From: Rattus norvegicus | Taxonomy: Eukaryota > Chordata > Mammalia > Rodentia > Muridae | DNA length: 64,000 bases | Assembly (NCBI RefSeq): GCF_036323735.1 | Contig: NC_086021.1 | Coordinates: forward strand, 128,805,976 to 128,869,975 | Direction of reading: 5' to 3' | Shown: in pieces, positions 58,501 through 64,000 of the stretch | How the letters are laid out: every line of letters starts with the position of its first letter | Numbering within the stretch: the first letter of the stretch is position 1 | Position numbers and translations under genes: made by a program | Notes under the pieces: model-generated | Told to the model about the DNA's origin: nothing | Database searches by the model: none | The model's input: the letters and a program-made list of their open reading frames with translations, nothing else

Positions 58501-59472
58501 AATTGTTGAACTCGTGCCCTTTTTTTTCTAGTTTTCCTACCATCTACTTCTCACCAGCCAACAAGAAGCTAACTCCAAAGAAGTATGAAGTAAGTGCATT
58601 GTCCTGTGTCCCCAAAGTACACACAGACACATGTACGCACACACTGTATAGATGCATGGAGGTGGTACTTGTGGTTGTTGTTCTTCTTCCTTCTCCCTCT
58701 TCTTCCTCCTCTTCCTCCTCCCTCCTCTTCTTCCTTCTTCCTCTTCTTCTTCCTCCTCCTCTTCTTCTTCCTCCTCCTCCTTCTTCTTTTTTTTTTAAAA
58801 TGTGCATTGGTATTTTGTCTCAGAGGGTTCGGATCCCCTGGAACTAGAATTACAGACAATTGTAAGCTACCGTGTCTGCTGTAGGGATTGAACCTGGGTC
58901 CTGTGGAAGAGCAGCCAGTGAGAGCTCTTAACCACTTATCCAATCTTTGTAGTCCTGATACCTAGATCTTTTTTTTTTTTTAAAGATTTATTCATTTATT
59001 ATATATAAGTACACTGTAGCTGTCTTCAGACACACCAGAAGAGGGCATCAGATCCCATTACAGATGGTTGTGAGCCACCATGTGGTTGCTGGGAATTGAA
59101 CTCAGGACCTCTGGAAGAGTAGTCGGGTACCCTTAACCGCTGAGCCATCTCTCCAGCCCAGATACCTAGATATTTTATTGGCTTGTTTATTTTCATTGTA
59201 TTTGTTACAGTGGATATGTGTGTGAAAGTCAGATGGCAGCTTTAGGGAGTCAGTTTTCTCCTACCATTTGAGATCTTGGGATAAAATTCTACTGAGCCGT
59301 CTTACTGACTCTTAACTACTAGTGTTCTTTAGAATGTTAAAATAACTTCTTTTTTCAGGGTGGCCGTGAATTAAATGATTTTATCAGCTATCTACAACGA
59401 GAAGCTACAAACCCTCCTATAATTCAAGAAGAAAAACCTAAGAAGAAGAAGAAGGCACAAGAGGACCTCTAA
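36097..59472 (+). CDS. Pdia3: Pdia3 (ERp57/GRP58), protein disulfide isomerase A3, 13 exons
   Basis: ER thiol-disulfide oxidoreductase that works with calnexin and calreticulin to form and rearrange disulfides in glycoproteins; it is also part of the MHC class I loading complex. CDS exons: 36097-36278, 45575-45653, 47090-47207, 49520-49627, 51431-51560, 53857-53973, 54250-54375, 55538-55720, 56028-56136, 57123-57251, 58095-58174, 58532-58589, 59359-59472. All have GT/AG sites and matching phases, giving 510 codons plus TAA. A cleaved signal peptide comes first, then thioredoxin domain a with CGHC at 62-65 (split at the exon 1/2 junction), domains b and b', and domain a' with CGHC at 411-414. 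The end is a lysine-rich KPKKKKK run and the ER retrieval signal QEDL. The usual mammalian length is 505; the five extra residues come from a duplicated ASALL unit in the signal peptide. The ATG sits in GCCGCCATGC, a good Kozak context. The gene is convergent with Ell3 and divergent from Catsper2. Confidence -1.
37483..37528. repeat. (CA)n microsatellite
   Basis: About 23 uninterrupted CA units in Pdia3 intron 1. Confidence -1.
38520..38675 (+). repeat. Rat L1 3' end, 5'-truncated
   Basis: G-rich lead (GGGGGGAGGATGGGGAGGGG), then AACACCCATAAAGAAGGGGA, GGGAATAACACTCGAAATGT, AAATAAGAAATACTCAAGTT and AATAAA with a long A tail. This is the terminal stretch of young rat L1. Flanking AAGATTTT on both sides is a likely short target-site duplication. 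No ORF is retained. Confidence -1.
39381..39475 (-). repeat. ID element, inverted
   Basis: T tract, GGAGCTGGGGACCGAACCC, CTAGGCAAGCGCTCTACCAC and a right end of CCCCAACCCC. Near-consensus. Confidence -1.
40868..41048 (+). repeat. B2 SINE with target-site duplication
   Basis: Near-consensus B2 flanked by AAAAAGATCCTGCCC (left) and AAAAAGATCCCGCCC (right). Confidence -1.
42449..42562 (+). repeat. ID element with target-site duplication
   Basis: ID of the CTAGGAAGCG / AAAGAACC subfamily with a long A tail, flanked by AGAAAAGAAACAG on both sides. Confidence -1.
43160..43350 (+). repeat. B2 SINE joined to a short ID-like head
   Basis: B2 body from TAGCTGGAGAGGTGGCTCAG to AATAAATAAATCTTAAAAA. 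Just upstream is GGGGTTGGGAATTTAGCT, which looks like the first bases of an ID element fused to the B2. Confidence -1.
43430..43522 (-). repeat. ID element, inverted, with target-site duplication
   Basis: Near-consensus inverted ID flanked by TTTATTCTTTTCTC on both sides, a recent insertion. Confidence -1.
44036..44132 (-). repeat. ID element, inverted
   Basis: T tract then CGGAGCTGGGGACCGAACCC, CCTAGGCAAGCGCTCTACCA and CCCCAACCCCC; carries the TTCCTAGG subfamily variant. Confidence -1.
44396..44527 (-). repeat. ID element, inverted, long T tract
   Basis: A T tract of more than 40 bases, then GGTTCTTTTTTTCGGAGC, CCTAGGTAAGCGCTCTACCA and CCCCAGTCCC. It belongs to the GAACC-tail subfamily. 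Confidence -1.
44877..44982 (+). repeat. ID element with target-site duplication
   Basis: ID of the CTAGGAAGCG / AAGAACC subfamily flanked by AGAGAAGTTCTTGTG copies. A one-base insertion (GTGGTTAGAGCG) lies after the A box. Confidence -1.
47501..47601 (+). repeat. ID element with target-site duplication, Pdia3 intron 3
   Basis: ID of the CTAGGAAGCG / AAAGAACC subfamily. GATTTCATTGTG lies on both sides. A third near-identical copy of this target lies past the next retrocopy (see 47602-47834). Confidence -1.
47602..47834 (+). pseudogene. Unidentified polyadenylated retrocopy, Pdia3 intron 3
   Basis: A GC-richer block of about 205 bases follows the ID target copy. It ends CATGCAGGAAAC with a tail of about 15 A, then GATTTTATTGTGT, a target-site copy. 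The A tail and duplication show reverse transcription of an RNA read on the plus strand. One frame ends [17 protein letters not shown] then RGQ and a stop, as for the 3' end of a coding mRNA. I do not recognise the source gene. Confidence -1.
48388..48484 (+). repeat. ID element with target-site duplication
   Basis: Near-consensus ID (one change in the A box, TTTAGCGCAG) flanked by AAATTTACCTGC on both sides. Confidence -1.
48616..48716 (+). repeat. ID element with target-site duplication
   Basis: ID of the CTAGGAAGCG / AAGAACC subfamily, slightly shortened at its 5' end, flanked by AAAAGGCTGT copies. Confidence -1.
49240..49296. repeat. Alternating purine-pyrimidine (TG/CG) tract
   Basis: TG repeats interleaved with CGCG, GCGTGCG and GCACGTG blocks in Pdia3 intron 3. 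Its alternating pattern is nearly unbroken for about 50 bases. Confidence -1.
49816..49907 (+). repeat. ID element with target-site duplication
   Basis: ID with a few changes (GGGGACTTAGCTCAG, AGTCCCTGGCTCC) flanked by ACCAGAATAG on both sides. Confidence -1.
50391..50420. repeat. (TG)n microsatellite
   Basis: About 15 uninterrupted TG units in Pdia3 intron 4. Confidence -1.
50739..50900 (-). repeat. B2 SINE, inverted
   Basis: Reverse near-consensus B2 from AAAGATTTATTTATTTATG to GAGCCATCTCTCCAGCCC, with a small deletion around the CACCAGATCCC position. Confidence -1.
51036..51142 (-). pseudogene. U6 snRNA retropseudogene, Pdia3 intron 4
   Basis: Read on the minus strand it begins GTGCTTGCTTCGGCAGCACA and carries ATACAGAGAAGATCAGCA, CAAGGATGACACACAAAT and GTTCCATATTTTT, so it spans the whole roughly 107-base U6. 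It differs from canonical U6 at many positions, including changes in the ACAGAGA-flanking and 3' stem regions. An A/T-rich tail and A tract follow its 3' end, and no U6-type proximal sequence element or TATA is seen upstream. These point to an L1-mobilised, inactive copy. Confidence -1.
52535..52571. repeat. (TG)n microsatellite
   Basis: About 18 uninterrupted GT units in Pdia3 intron 5 (51561-53856). The intron otherwise holds a B1 (about 52062-52200), B1 and B2 remnants and a truncated ID. Confidence -1.
53111..53186 (-). repeat. ID element, inverted, internally shortened
   Basis: A T tract joins directly to GCCTTGCGCTTCCTAGGCAA, so about 25 bases of the element's 3' side (the CGGAGCTGGGGACC part) are missing. 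The right end CTAAATCCCCAACCCC is intact. Confidence -1.
54396..54480 (+). repeat. ID element 20 bases after the Pdia3 exon 7 donor
   Basis: ID with a short deletion in its centre (GAGCGCTTGCTAGGCAAGGC), flanked by AAAAACCATGTTTTT-like copies. It starts 20 bases beyond the exon 7 donor (GTAATA at 54376). Confidence -1.
56447..56536 (-). repeat. ID element, inverted, with target-site duplication
   Basis: T tract, CCGGAGCTGGGGACCGAACC, CCTAGGTAAGCGCTCTACCA and CCCCAGCCCC. ACAAGTAATTTTTA lies on both sides. Confidence -1.
56553..56735 (+). repeat. B2 SINE in Pdia3 intron 9
   Basis: B2 with CGGGGCTGGAGATACGGCTC head and AATAAATAAATCTTTAAAA tail. An old L1 3' fragment lies downstream at about 56936-57040. 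Confidence -1.
57318..57438 (+). repeat. Tandem duplication of about 62 bp, Pdia3 intron 10
   Basis: The unit starting TTACTAAATACTGGTATTTT and ending CATGCTCTTGACTG occurs at about 57318-57377 and again at about 57380-57438, with a few differences between copies. It is not a known SINE. Confidence -1.
58680..58797 (+). repeat. Polypyrimidine (TTC/TCC)n tract, Pdia3 intron 12
   Basis: About 115 bases of almost pure pyrimidine on the plus strand, in mixed CTT, CCT and CTTCCT units. It starts about 90 bases past the exon 12 donor. Open frames on both strands here are repeat artefacts. Confidence -1.
58975..59159 (-). repeat. Young B2 SINE, inverted, with target-site duplication
   Basis: Near-consensus inverted B2 in Pdia3 intron 12, flanked by GATACCTAGAT on both sides. 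Confidence -1.
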
Positions 59473-59737
59473 AGCAACAGCCAAATGCACCACTTTATAA
59501 AAGGACTCTTACACCAGAGAAAGCAAAACCATCAGAGAGGACAGAATGGATATACTCTGAATCCTGTTAAATTTTCTCTAAACTGTTTCTTAGCTGCACT
59601 GTTTGAAAATACCAGGACCAGTTTATGTTTGTGGTTTGGGGAGAAAATTATTTGTGTTGGGAAGAATGTGGTAGGGGTGGGGGGAATTGAGTTGGGGGGT
59701 TATTTTCTAATTTTTTTTGTACATTTGGAACAGTGAC

Positions 59738-59743
59738 AATAAA
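59738..59743 (+). promoter_or_regulatory. Pdia3: Pdia3 main polyadenylation signal
   Basis: AATAAA about 265 bases after the stop codon, followed by a GT-rich and T-rich stretch (GTTGGGTTTTTTTCC). This gives a short 3' UTR, the expected main form. Confidence -1.
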
Positions 59744-60650
59744 TGTGCCCCCTTTATACTGTTGGGTTTTTTTCCCTCATGGAATGGAGAACCAGGGTCT
59801 TCAAACTGTTATTATAGATAGAAGTGTTTCAATACTTGTAGCTAAGCCAGATATGTTAACACCTGTAATCCCAACACATGGGAGGTACAGGCAAGAGAGC
59901 TAATGTTCAAGGCCATCCTTGGCTACATAGCAGGTTTGAGGCTAGCATCTTAAGTTGTTTTTAATCTTAAAAACAAAACCCTGCTATGCTGATTCCTGTA
60001 ACTTCAAACTGAATAGGTCCAGTTACCGTCTCTAAATCTTCTAATTTCTTAGTTTCCTTCTGTAGCCCAAGCTGTCCTTGAACTTGTGACAGTCCTCCTT
60101 CCCCAGCCCCCAGGTGCTGAGATTACAGTTGTTTCTGGCTTCATTTGTGGCCTAAAGATGAATGCTGCTATTCTTGTCACACCAGCCAAGCTGTCTGCAT
60201 GCTCATGCCTCATAAGGATGGTTCTCTGCCCATTGTGCCCTGTGTGAATGACAGCAGTTCCATCCAGTTTTAGGAATTATTGACACTGCTGGGTGCAGTT
60301 CTCCCCAGATCCTTGGGTGTAGCCATTTTCCTCCAGTGAAACAGGGAAACATGTATCATCATTGGCAAGAACAAGAGCCTACAGAAGTCTGTTTTCTTTT
60401 GGATGGATTAGAGTATTGCACTCTTTTTATAGCTAAATCAGAATCTTGTCCATAATTGTAGCTTTCAACCCTGGATAGTTCTAGGTGGATAACTATTTCT
60501 AGGTGACTCTTTTTTTACTATAGTCCATTTAAGTATATTTTTGGTAAAGCTTGATAACAAAATAGAGATCTGGATCATATTCGATGCTGTCGTGGGTGGT
60601 GGAAGGCAGTGTTGTCTAGTAGTGTGCATGTACCTAGCCTGTATGAGTAC

Positions 60651-60656
60651 AATAAA
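60651..60656 (+). promoter_or_regulatory. Pdia3: Possible distal Pdia3 polyadenylation signal
   Basis: AATAAA at about 1.18 kb after the stop codon, in mostly unique sequence. If used it would give a longer 3' UTR that reaches close to the Ell3 3' end. Use is inferred. Confidence -1.
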
Positions 60657-60795
60657 GATGACTGGTTCATAACACTTGGCTGGAACATGGGGATCCAGCC
60701 TTTCAGAGAGTCTGTCTCAAAGGTAGTTCAGATAGACAGCACTGCCTTGGATGATTAAGGCTAATGATCACACAAAAGACACAGAAGCAATCAGT

Positions 60796-60801
60796 TTTAA
60801 T
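60796..60801 (-). promoter_or_regulatory. Ell3: Candidate Ell3 polyadenylation signal (ATTAAA)
   Basis: The plus strand TTTAAT reads ATTAAA on the minus strand, about 390 bases after the Ell3 stop. No AATAAA on that strand is closer that I can see. Confidence -1.
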
Positions 60802-61193
60802 TTTTCAGTCATGTTACATCTAGGTACACTGTAAGTCCAATGAGCTCCACCACCAGAAGTTCTCATTCCTGCAAGGCAACTTTACTAAACTTGCTTGCTT
60901 GCCTAACATTCTCAAGGTTAACCTGGAAATGTCACTTTTCAGGATCTGAAAATGACTTAGCTAAAATAAAGTTGAAGAAGCCAAGCGTCTCCTACTTTCC
61001 TAGTCCCCTGGGCACAGCTGAGGAGATGATACCATGCCCACACCCTAAAAAATTACGGCAACATCAAAAATCAACCTGCAAGAACCTAGCATGGCTCTCC
61101 TGCCACCGCGGATATAAGAAACACAGATGGGCTCCATCTTTCAGCTGTTTGGTTAATCACTGGGGAAGGAAGGGTCAAGCCCTCTGGACAGTT

Positions 61194-64000
61194 TCAGCTG
61201 CCCCTGTTCTTTTCCTCAAATTCCAGGATGAGACCTTTAATGTGGGACAGTTTCTCATGCAGGTACTCACAGCGCCGCTTCTCCTCGCTGTAACTGGGAT
61301 ACCGCTGCAGAGAAAAAGCACCCTTGTCAAAAAGTAAAGTGACTTCTACCTTACCACCTCTGGGCTCACAGCCTTCTTACCTTTCTGAACTTTTTATACT
61401 CCTGGACTATCTTGTCTTCTAGCACCTGAAACACAATGACACTGAATCAAAACAGGAGGCAGTGGGAAAGAGGATAAAGTAAGGAATGGGAGTAACTTCT
61501 GCTTTCATTCTACCAACTATTTACAACAGTTTGCTTGTTACTTTGCTTAGTCACTAAACATCCATGTTTAGTAGTTAGCAGGATGACAATCCTGCCTTTA
61601 CCTTGTGCTCTGGAGTTCCTCGCTGAAGTCTCTTGATCTCTGCCCCCAGCTCTGTGAACCTCTGGCTTGCAGCCCCGACACGGGCGTGCAGAATGCGGTA
61701 TTCAGCATAGTCGGTCTCAAAGTCCTGCTCGTAGGCCTGCTGCTGCTCTGCACTGTGGATGGTGCTGTATTGCCTGCCAGGGGTGTGACACCTTCAATTT
61801 CATTGTCCCTAAAAGCACTTGGCTGTTCACATGTACAGACTACGAGATTAGAAATGTGGGGAACTCACAGGAGATAATCTGGTACCTCCTCAGGGCTTGG
61901 GGATTCAGAAGCTAGGAAGAAAGCAAGAAAACAAGTAATTCTTGGTCTTTTTCCACTGGTATTTACCTTCCTCTCATCAATTCACCTGATTGAACTGAGA
62001 GACTCTGCTCCAGCCTGGAATCTCCATCTGCATCTTGCCCCCAGTCTTGTTCCTCTGGTGAGTCCTGATTTGATAGTCCTTGTAGTGGACTTGAGGCTAG
62101 AGGCAGAGCTCTGGGCCTTTTTTCCTCTGGTTCTTCAGTGGTTATAGGTGCTGAACGTTTCTATTAGAAAAAAAATTACGGGGTTGGGGATTTAGCTCAG
62201 CAGTAGAGCGCTTGCCTAGCAAGCGCAAGGCCCTGGGTTCGGTCCCCAGCTCCGAAAAAAGAAAAAAAAAATTACATATAGCAAACAGCAAGCTAGGAGG
62301 TAGGTTCTTTGGTCAAAAACTGCTATCCCGGGCTGGAGAGATGGCTCAGAGGTTAAAAGCACTGTCTGCTCTTCCAGAGGTCCTGAGTTTAATTCCCAGC
62401 AACCACATGATGGCTCGCAACCATCTATAATCAGACCTGGTGCCCTCTTCTGGCCTGAAGGCTTACATGCAGGCAGAAAGCTGTATGATGTATACATAAT
62501 AAATAAATGTTTAAAGAAAAAAAAAAAGACATTTGCTTAAAAAAACAAAACAAAACAAAACAAAACTGCTATCCCAGCCACTCCGAGGTTTTTTTTTGTG
62601 TTTTTTTTGTTTTTTTTTTTTTTGTTTGTTTCTTTTTTATATTTTTCGGAGCTGGGGACTGAACCCAGGGCCTTGCATTTGCTAGGCAAGCGCTCTACCA
62701 CTGAGCTAAATCCCCAACCCCACTCCGAGGTTTAAGTGTTAGTCTAACTGGTGGATGTGCAGGAGTGCACACATGTGAAAGATACAGGGTGTCCTTCATT
62801 ACTTTCTGCCTTACTCTTAAGGTCTCTCACTAAATCTAAAGCTGTTCTTCCTAGGCTGGCTGGCCAGCAAGGTCCTAGAATCTACATGTTTCTGTTTCTC
62901 GTAGTGGAGTTAGAGACACAGGGAACACTGCCCAGCCTTTACATAGGTGTTGGGGTTTCAGATTCAATCCAGACCCTATGCACCTACTTGATAGGCCATC
63001 TCCCCAGCCTTTTATTTTGTTTTGTTTTGTTTTCGACCAGTCCTTAGGTAGGTAGTCCAAGCTAGTCTCATACTTACCCATTAAGCTGTGCATCACAGCA
63101 TAGCCTTATCCTCCTATCTCTGAAGACCTTCTGAGAATATAGGCATGAGCTAGATTTTATGCTGGATCAGTACTGTATGAATCCAAGATTCACCCTACCT
63201 TTTAAACTACTCTTTGAAAAAGCTCTTGCCTCTCTGGACATCTCAGCACTCAGAAAGCAGGGACAGGTGAATCTGAGTTTGGGGCCAGTCTGTTCTACAT
63301 AAGGAGTTCCAGGCATGCCAGGATTACACAGTAAGAAACAGACTCCAAAAAGAGACTAAAGTCCTTGCTTACCTTGTCCAGGCGTTTCTGGCTAGCAGAG
63401 GAAGGCAGTGGCTGATCAGGCTCTCTGTTTGAAAGGTAAGTGTGGTTTCTAGGATTTTTGGAAGGAATGGGAGAGACGAGGGTGAGAGCTGGGCATATAT
63501 ATCTTATTACAGAAATGTAAGGGTAGAGAGGAGACCCAGTCTGTCCCAGTACCTCACTTCCCACTGTGCCATGGGCTCACTGGAGGATCCTGGGAGTGAC
63601 TGTTCATGGTTGCTTGCCAGTGGGTCAGACACCTGTCAGGGGACGTTGTAGGAAAACTTGGCTCCCTGGACCTGGGACCTGGGTGTCCCATCTTATGTTG
63701 ACGACTTGCTGTTTCTGGTCTTACCTCTTGTAGTGCCATCTGGGGATGGCCTTCAGGTTCATCTTCGCTGTCCTGCCAGCTCTCAGACTCTCTGGTACCT
63801 TCAGTCAGGTGTTCCTGAGCTAACAGTGGAGCTGGGATCGTATCCATGGCTGCCCAAATAGTAAGTCGCTCTCTCAGTGAGCCCAGGCAGTGGAGACAGT
63901 TAGGCCCAGATCTTGAGAGTGGGAAAAACAATAGAAAAATGACTTGGCAATCTTCTGAATACTTCTTCCCATTTCCTGCAAACTTCTCTTACCTGTTGTC
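61194..64000 (-). CDS. Ell3: Ell3, RNA polymerase II elongation factor, 3' nine exons (partial)
   Basis: ELL-family protein that raises the elongation rate of RNA polymerase II and acts at enhancers and within the super elongation complex; expression is highest in testis. Exons in gene order: 63993-64000 (donor side only, cut by the window), 63725-63911, 63553-63632, 63373-63448, 61986-62160, 61869-61911, 61602-61773, 61381-61425, 61194-61304. Phases match throughout and the frame ends EEKNRGS plus TGA. Recognised blocks: SGPNCLHCLGSLRERLTIWA (end of the N-terminal ELL domain), PLPSSASQKRLDK (linker), and from about 61902 onward the C-terminal occludin/ELL homology domain, with EQDFETDYAEYRILHARV, KVLEDKIVQEYKKFRK and CEYLHEKLSHIKGLILEF. 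The first half of the gene lies to the right. The gene is tail-to-tail with Pdia3. Odd: overlapping donors at the 63553 exon, and an ID element just upstream of the 62160 exon acceptor. Confidence -1.
62180..62270 (+). repeat. ID element beside an Ell3 splice acceptor
   Basis: Near-consensus ID (CTCAGCAGTAGAGCG variant) flanked by AAAAAAAATTAC on both sides. It lies antisense to Ell3 and ends 19 bases from the exon at 62160. Confidence -1.
62332..62528 (+). repeat. B2 SINE
   Basis: B2 with GGGCTGGAGAGATGGCTCAG head, CAACCACATGATGGCTCGCA block and AATAAATAAATGTTTAAAG tail. Confidence -1.
62590..62722 (-). repeat. ID element, inverted, with target-site duplication
   Basis: A long T-rich tail, CGGAGCTGGGGACTGAACCC, GCTAGGCAAGCGCTCTACCA and CCCCAACCCC, flanked by CACTCCGAGGTTT on both sides. 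Confidence -1.

Larger units (their letters stand above)
62161..63372. other. Ell3 intron between the 63373-63448 and 61986-62160 exons
   Basis: The largest Ell3 intron in the window, 1.2 kb. It is dense in SINEs: an ID (62180-62270), a B2 (62332-62528), an inverted ID (62590-62722), and B1 and B2 remnants up to 63300. No coding signal. Confidence -1.

Noticed and set aside
58544..58943. Open frames on both strands rich in E/R or L/P/S around 58680-58797
   Set aside because: They come from the TTC/TCC repeat next to Pdia3 exon 12. Only 58532-58589 is coding.
63363..63436. Shorter Ell3 exon starting after AAACAG at 63433
   Set aside because: The phase fits with the previous exon, but the alternative acceptor at 63449-63450 (CCTAG) gives eight codons that align one-for-one with human ELL3 before REP, so the longer exon is preferred.

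Overview
The window is mammalian nuclear DNA, almost certainly from a rat (Rattus). It has about 21 young tRNA-Ala/BC1-type ID SINEs, a family amplified in rat, together with many rodent B1 and B2 SINEs, rodent L1 3' ends and long CA/TG microsatellites. Its coding exons match the mammalian STRC-CATSPER2-PDIA3-ELL3 block (human 15q15.3, syntenic to rodent Strc-Catsper2-Pdia3-Ell3). Exons were rebuilt by hand from conserved protein sequence, GT/AG splice sites and codon phase. All phases close for Catsper2 and Pdia3, and for the parts of Strc and Ell3 that lie in the window.  Layout from left to right: (1) 1-1726, minus strand, the first two coding exons of Strc (stereocilin); the gene runs off the left edge. 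(2) 1727-16514, a 14.8 kb spacer of SINEs, old L1 and LTR-like repeats and microsatellites, with no gene recognised. (3) 16515-34564, minus strand, all 12 coding exons of Catsper2 (584 codons plus stop), the sperm calcium-channel subunit; its introns carry a dead Snrpe retrocopy and a 290 bp polypurine tract. (4) 34567-36096, a GC-rich, CpG-island divergent promoter region with two CCAAT-N9-CCA modules resembling ER-stress elements. (5) 36097-59472, plus strand, all 13 exons of Pdia3 (ERp57/GRP58; 510 codons plus stop); its introns hold most of the ID elements, a U6 retropseudogene and an unidentified polyadenylated retrocopy. (6) 61194-64000, minus strand, the 3' nine exons of Ell3 (RNA polymerase II elongation factor), cut by the right edge and tail-to-tail with Pdia3.  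The four genes do not form one pathway: hearing (Strc), sperm motility (Catsper2), ER glycoprotein folding (Pdia3) and transcription elongation (Ell3). I see no CRISPR array, operon or other undescribed multigene system. The observations most worth checking are structural: a duplicated 15-base unit in the Pdia3 signal peptide, paired ERSE-like promoter modules, a 12-unit acidic pentapeptide array in Catsper2, an ID element that seems to have displaced the branch-point region of an Ell3 intron, overlapping donor sites in Ell3, and repeated retrotransposition into one 14-base target in Pdia3 intron 3.
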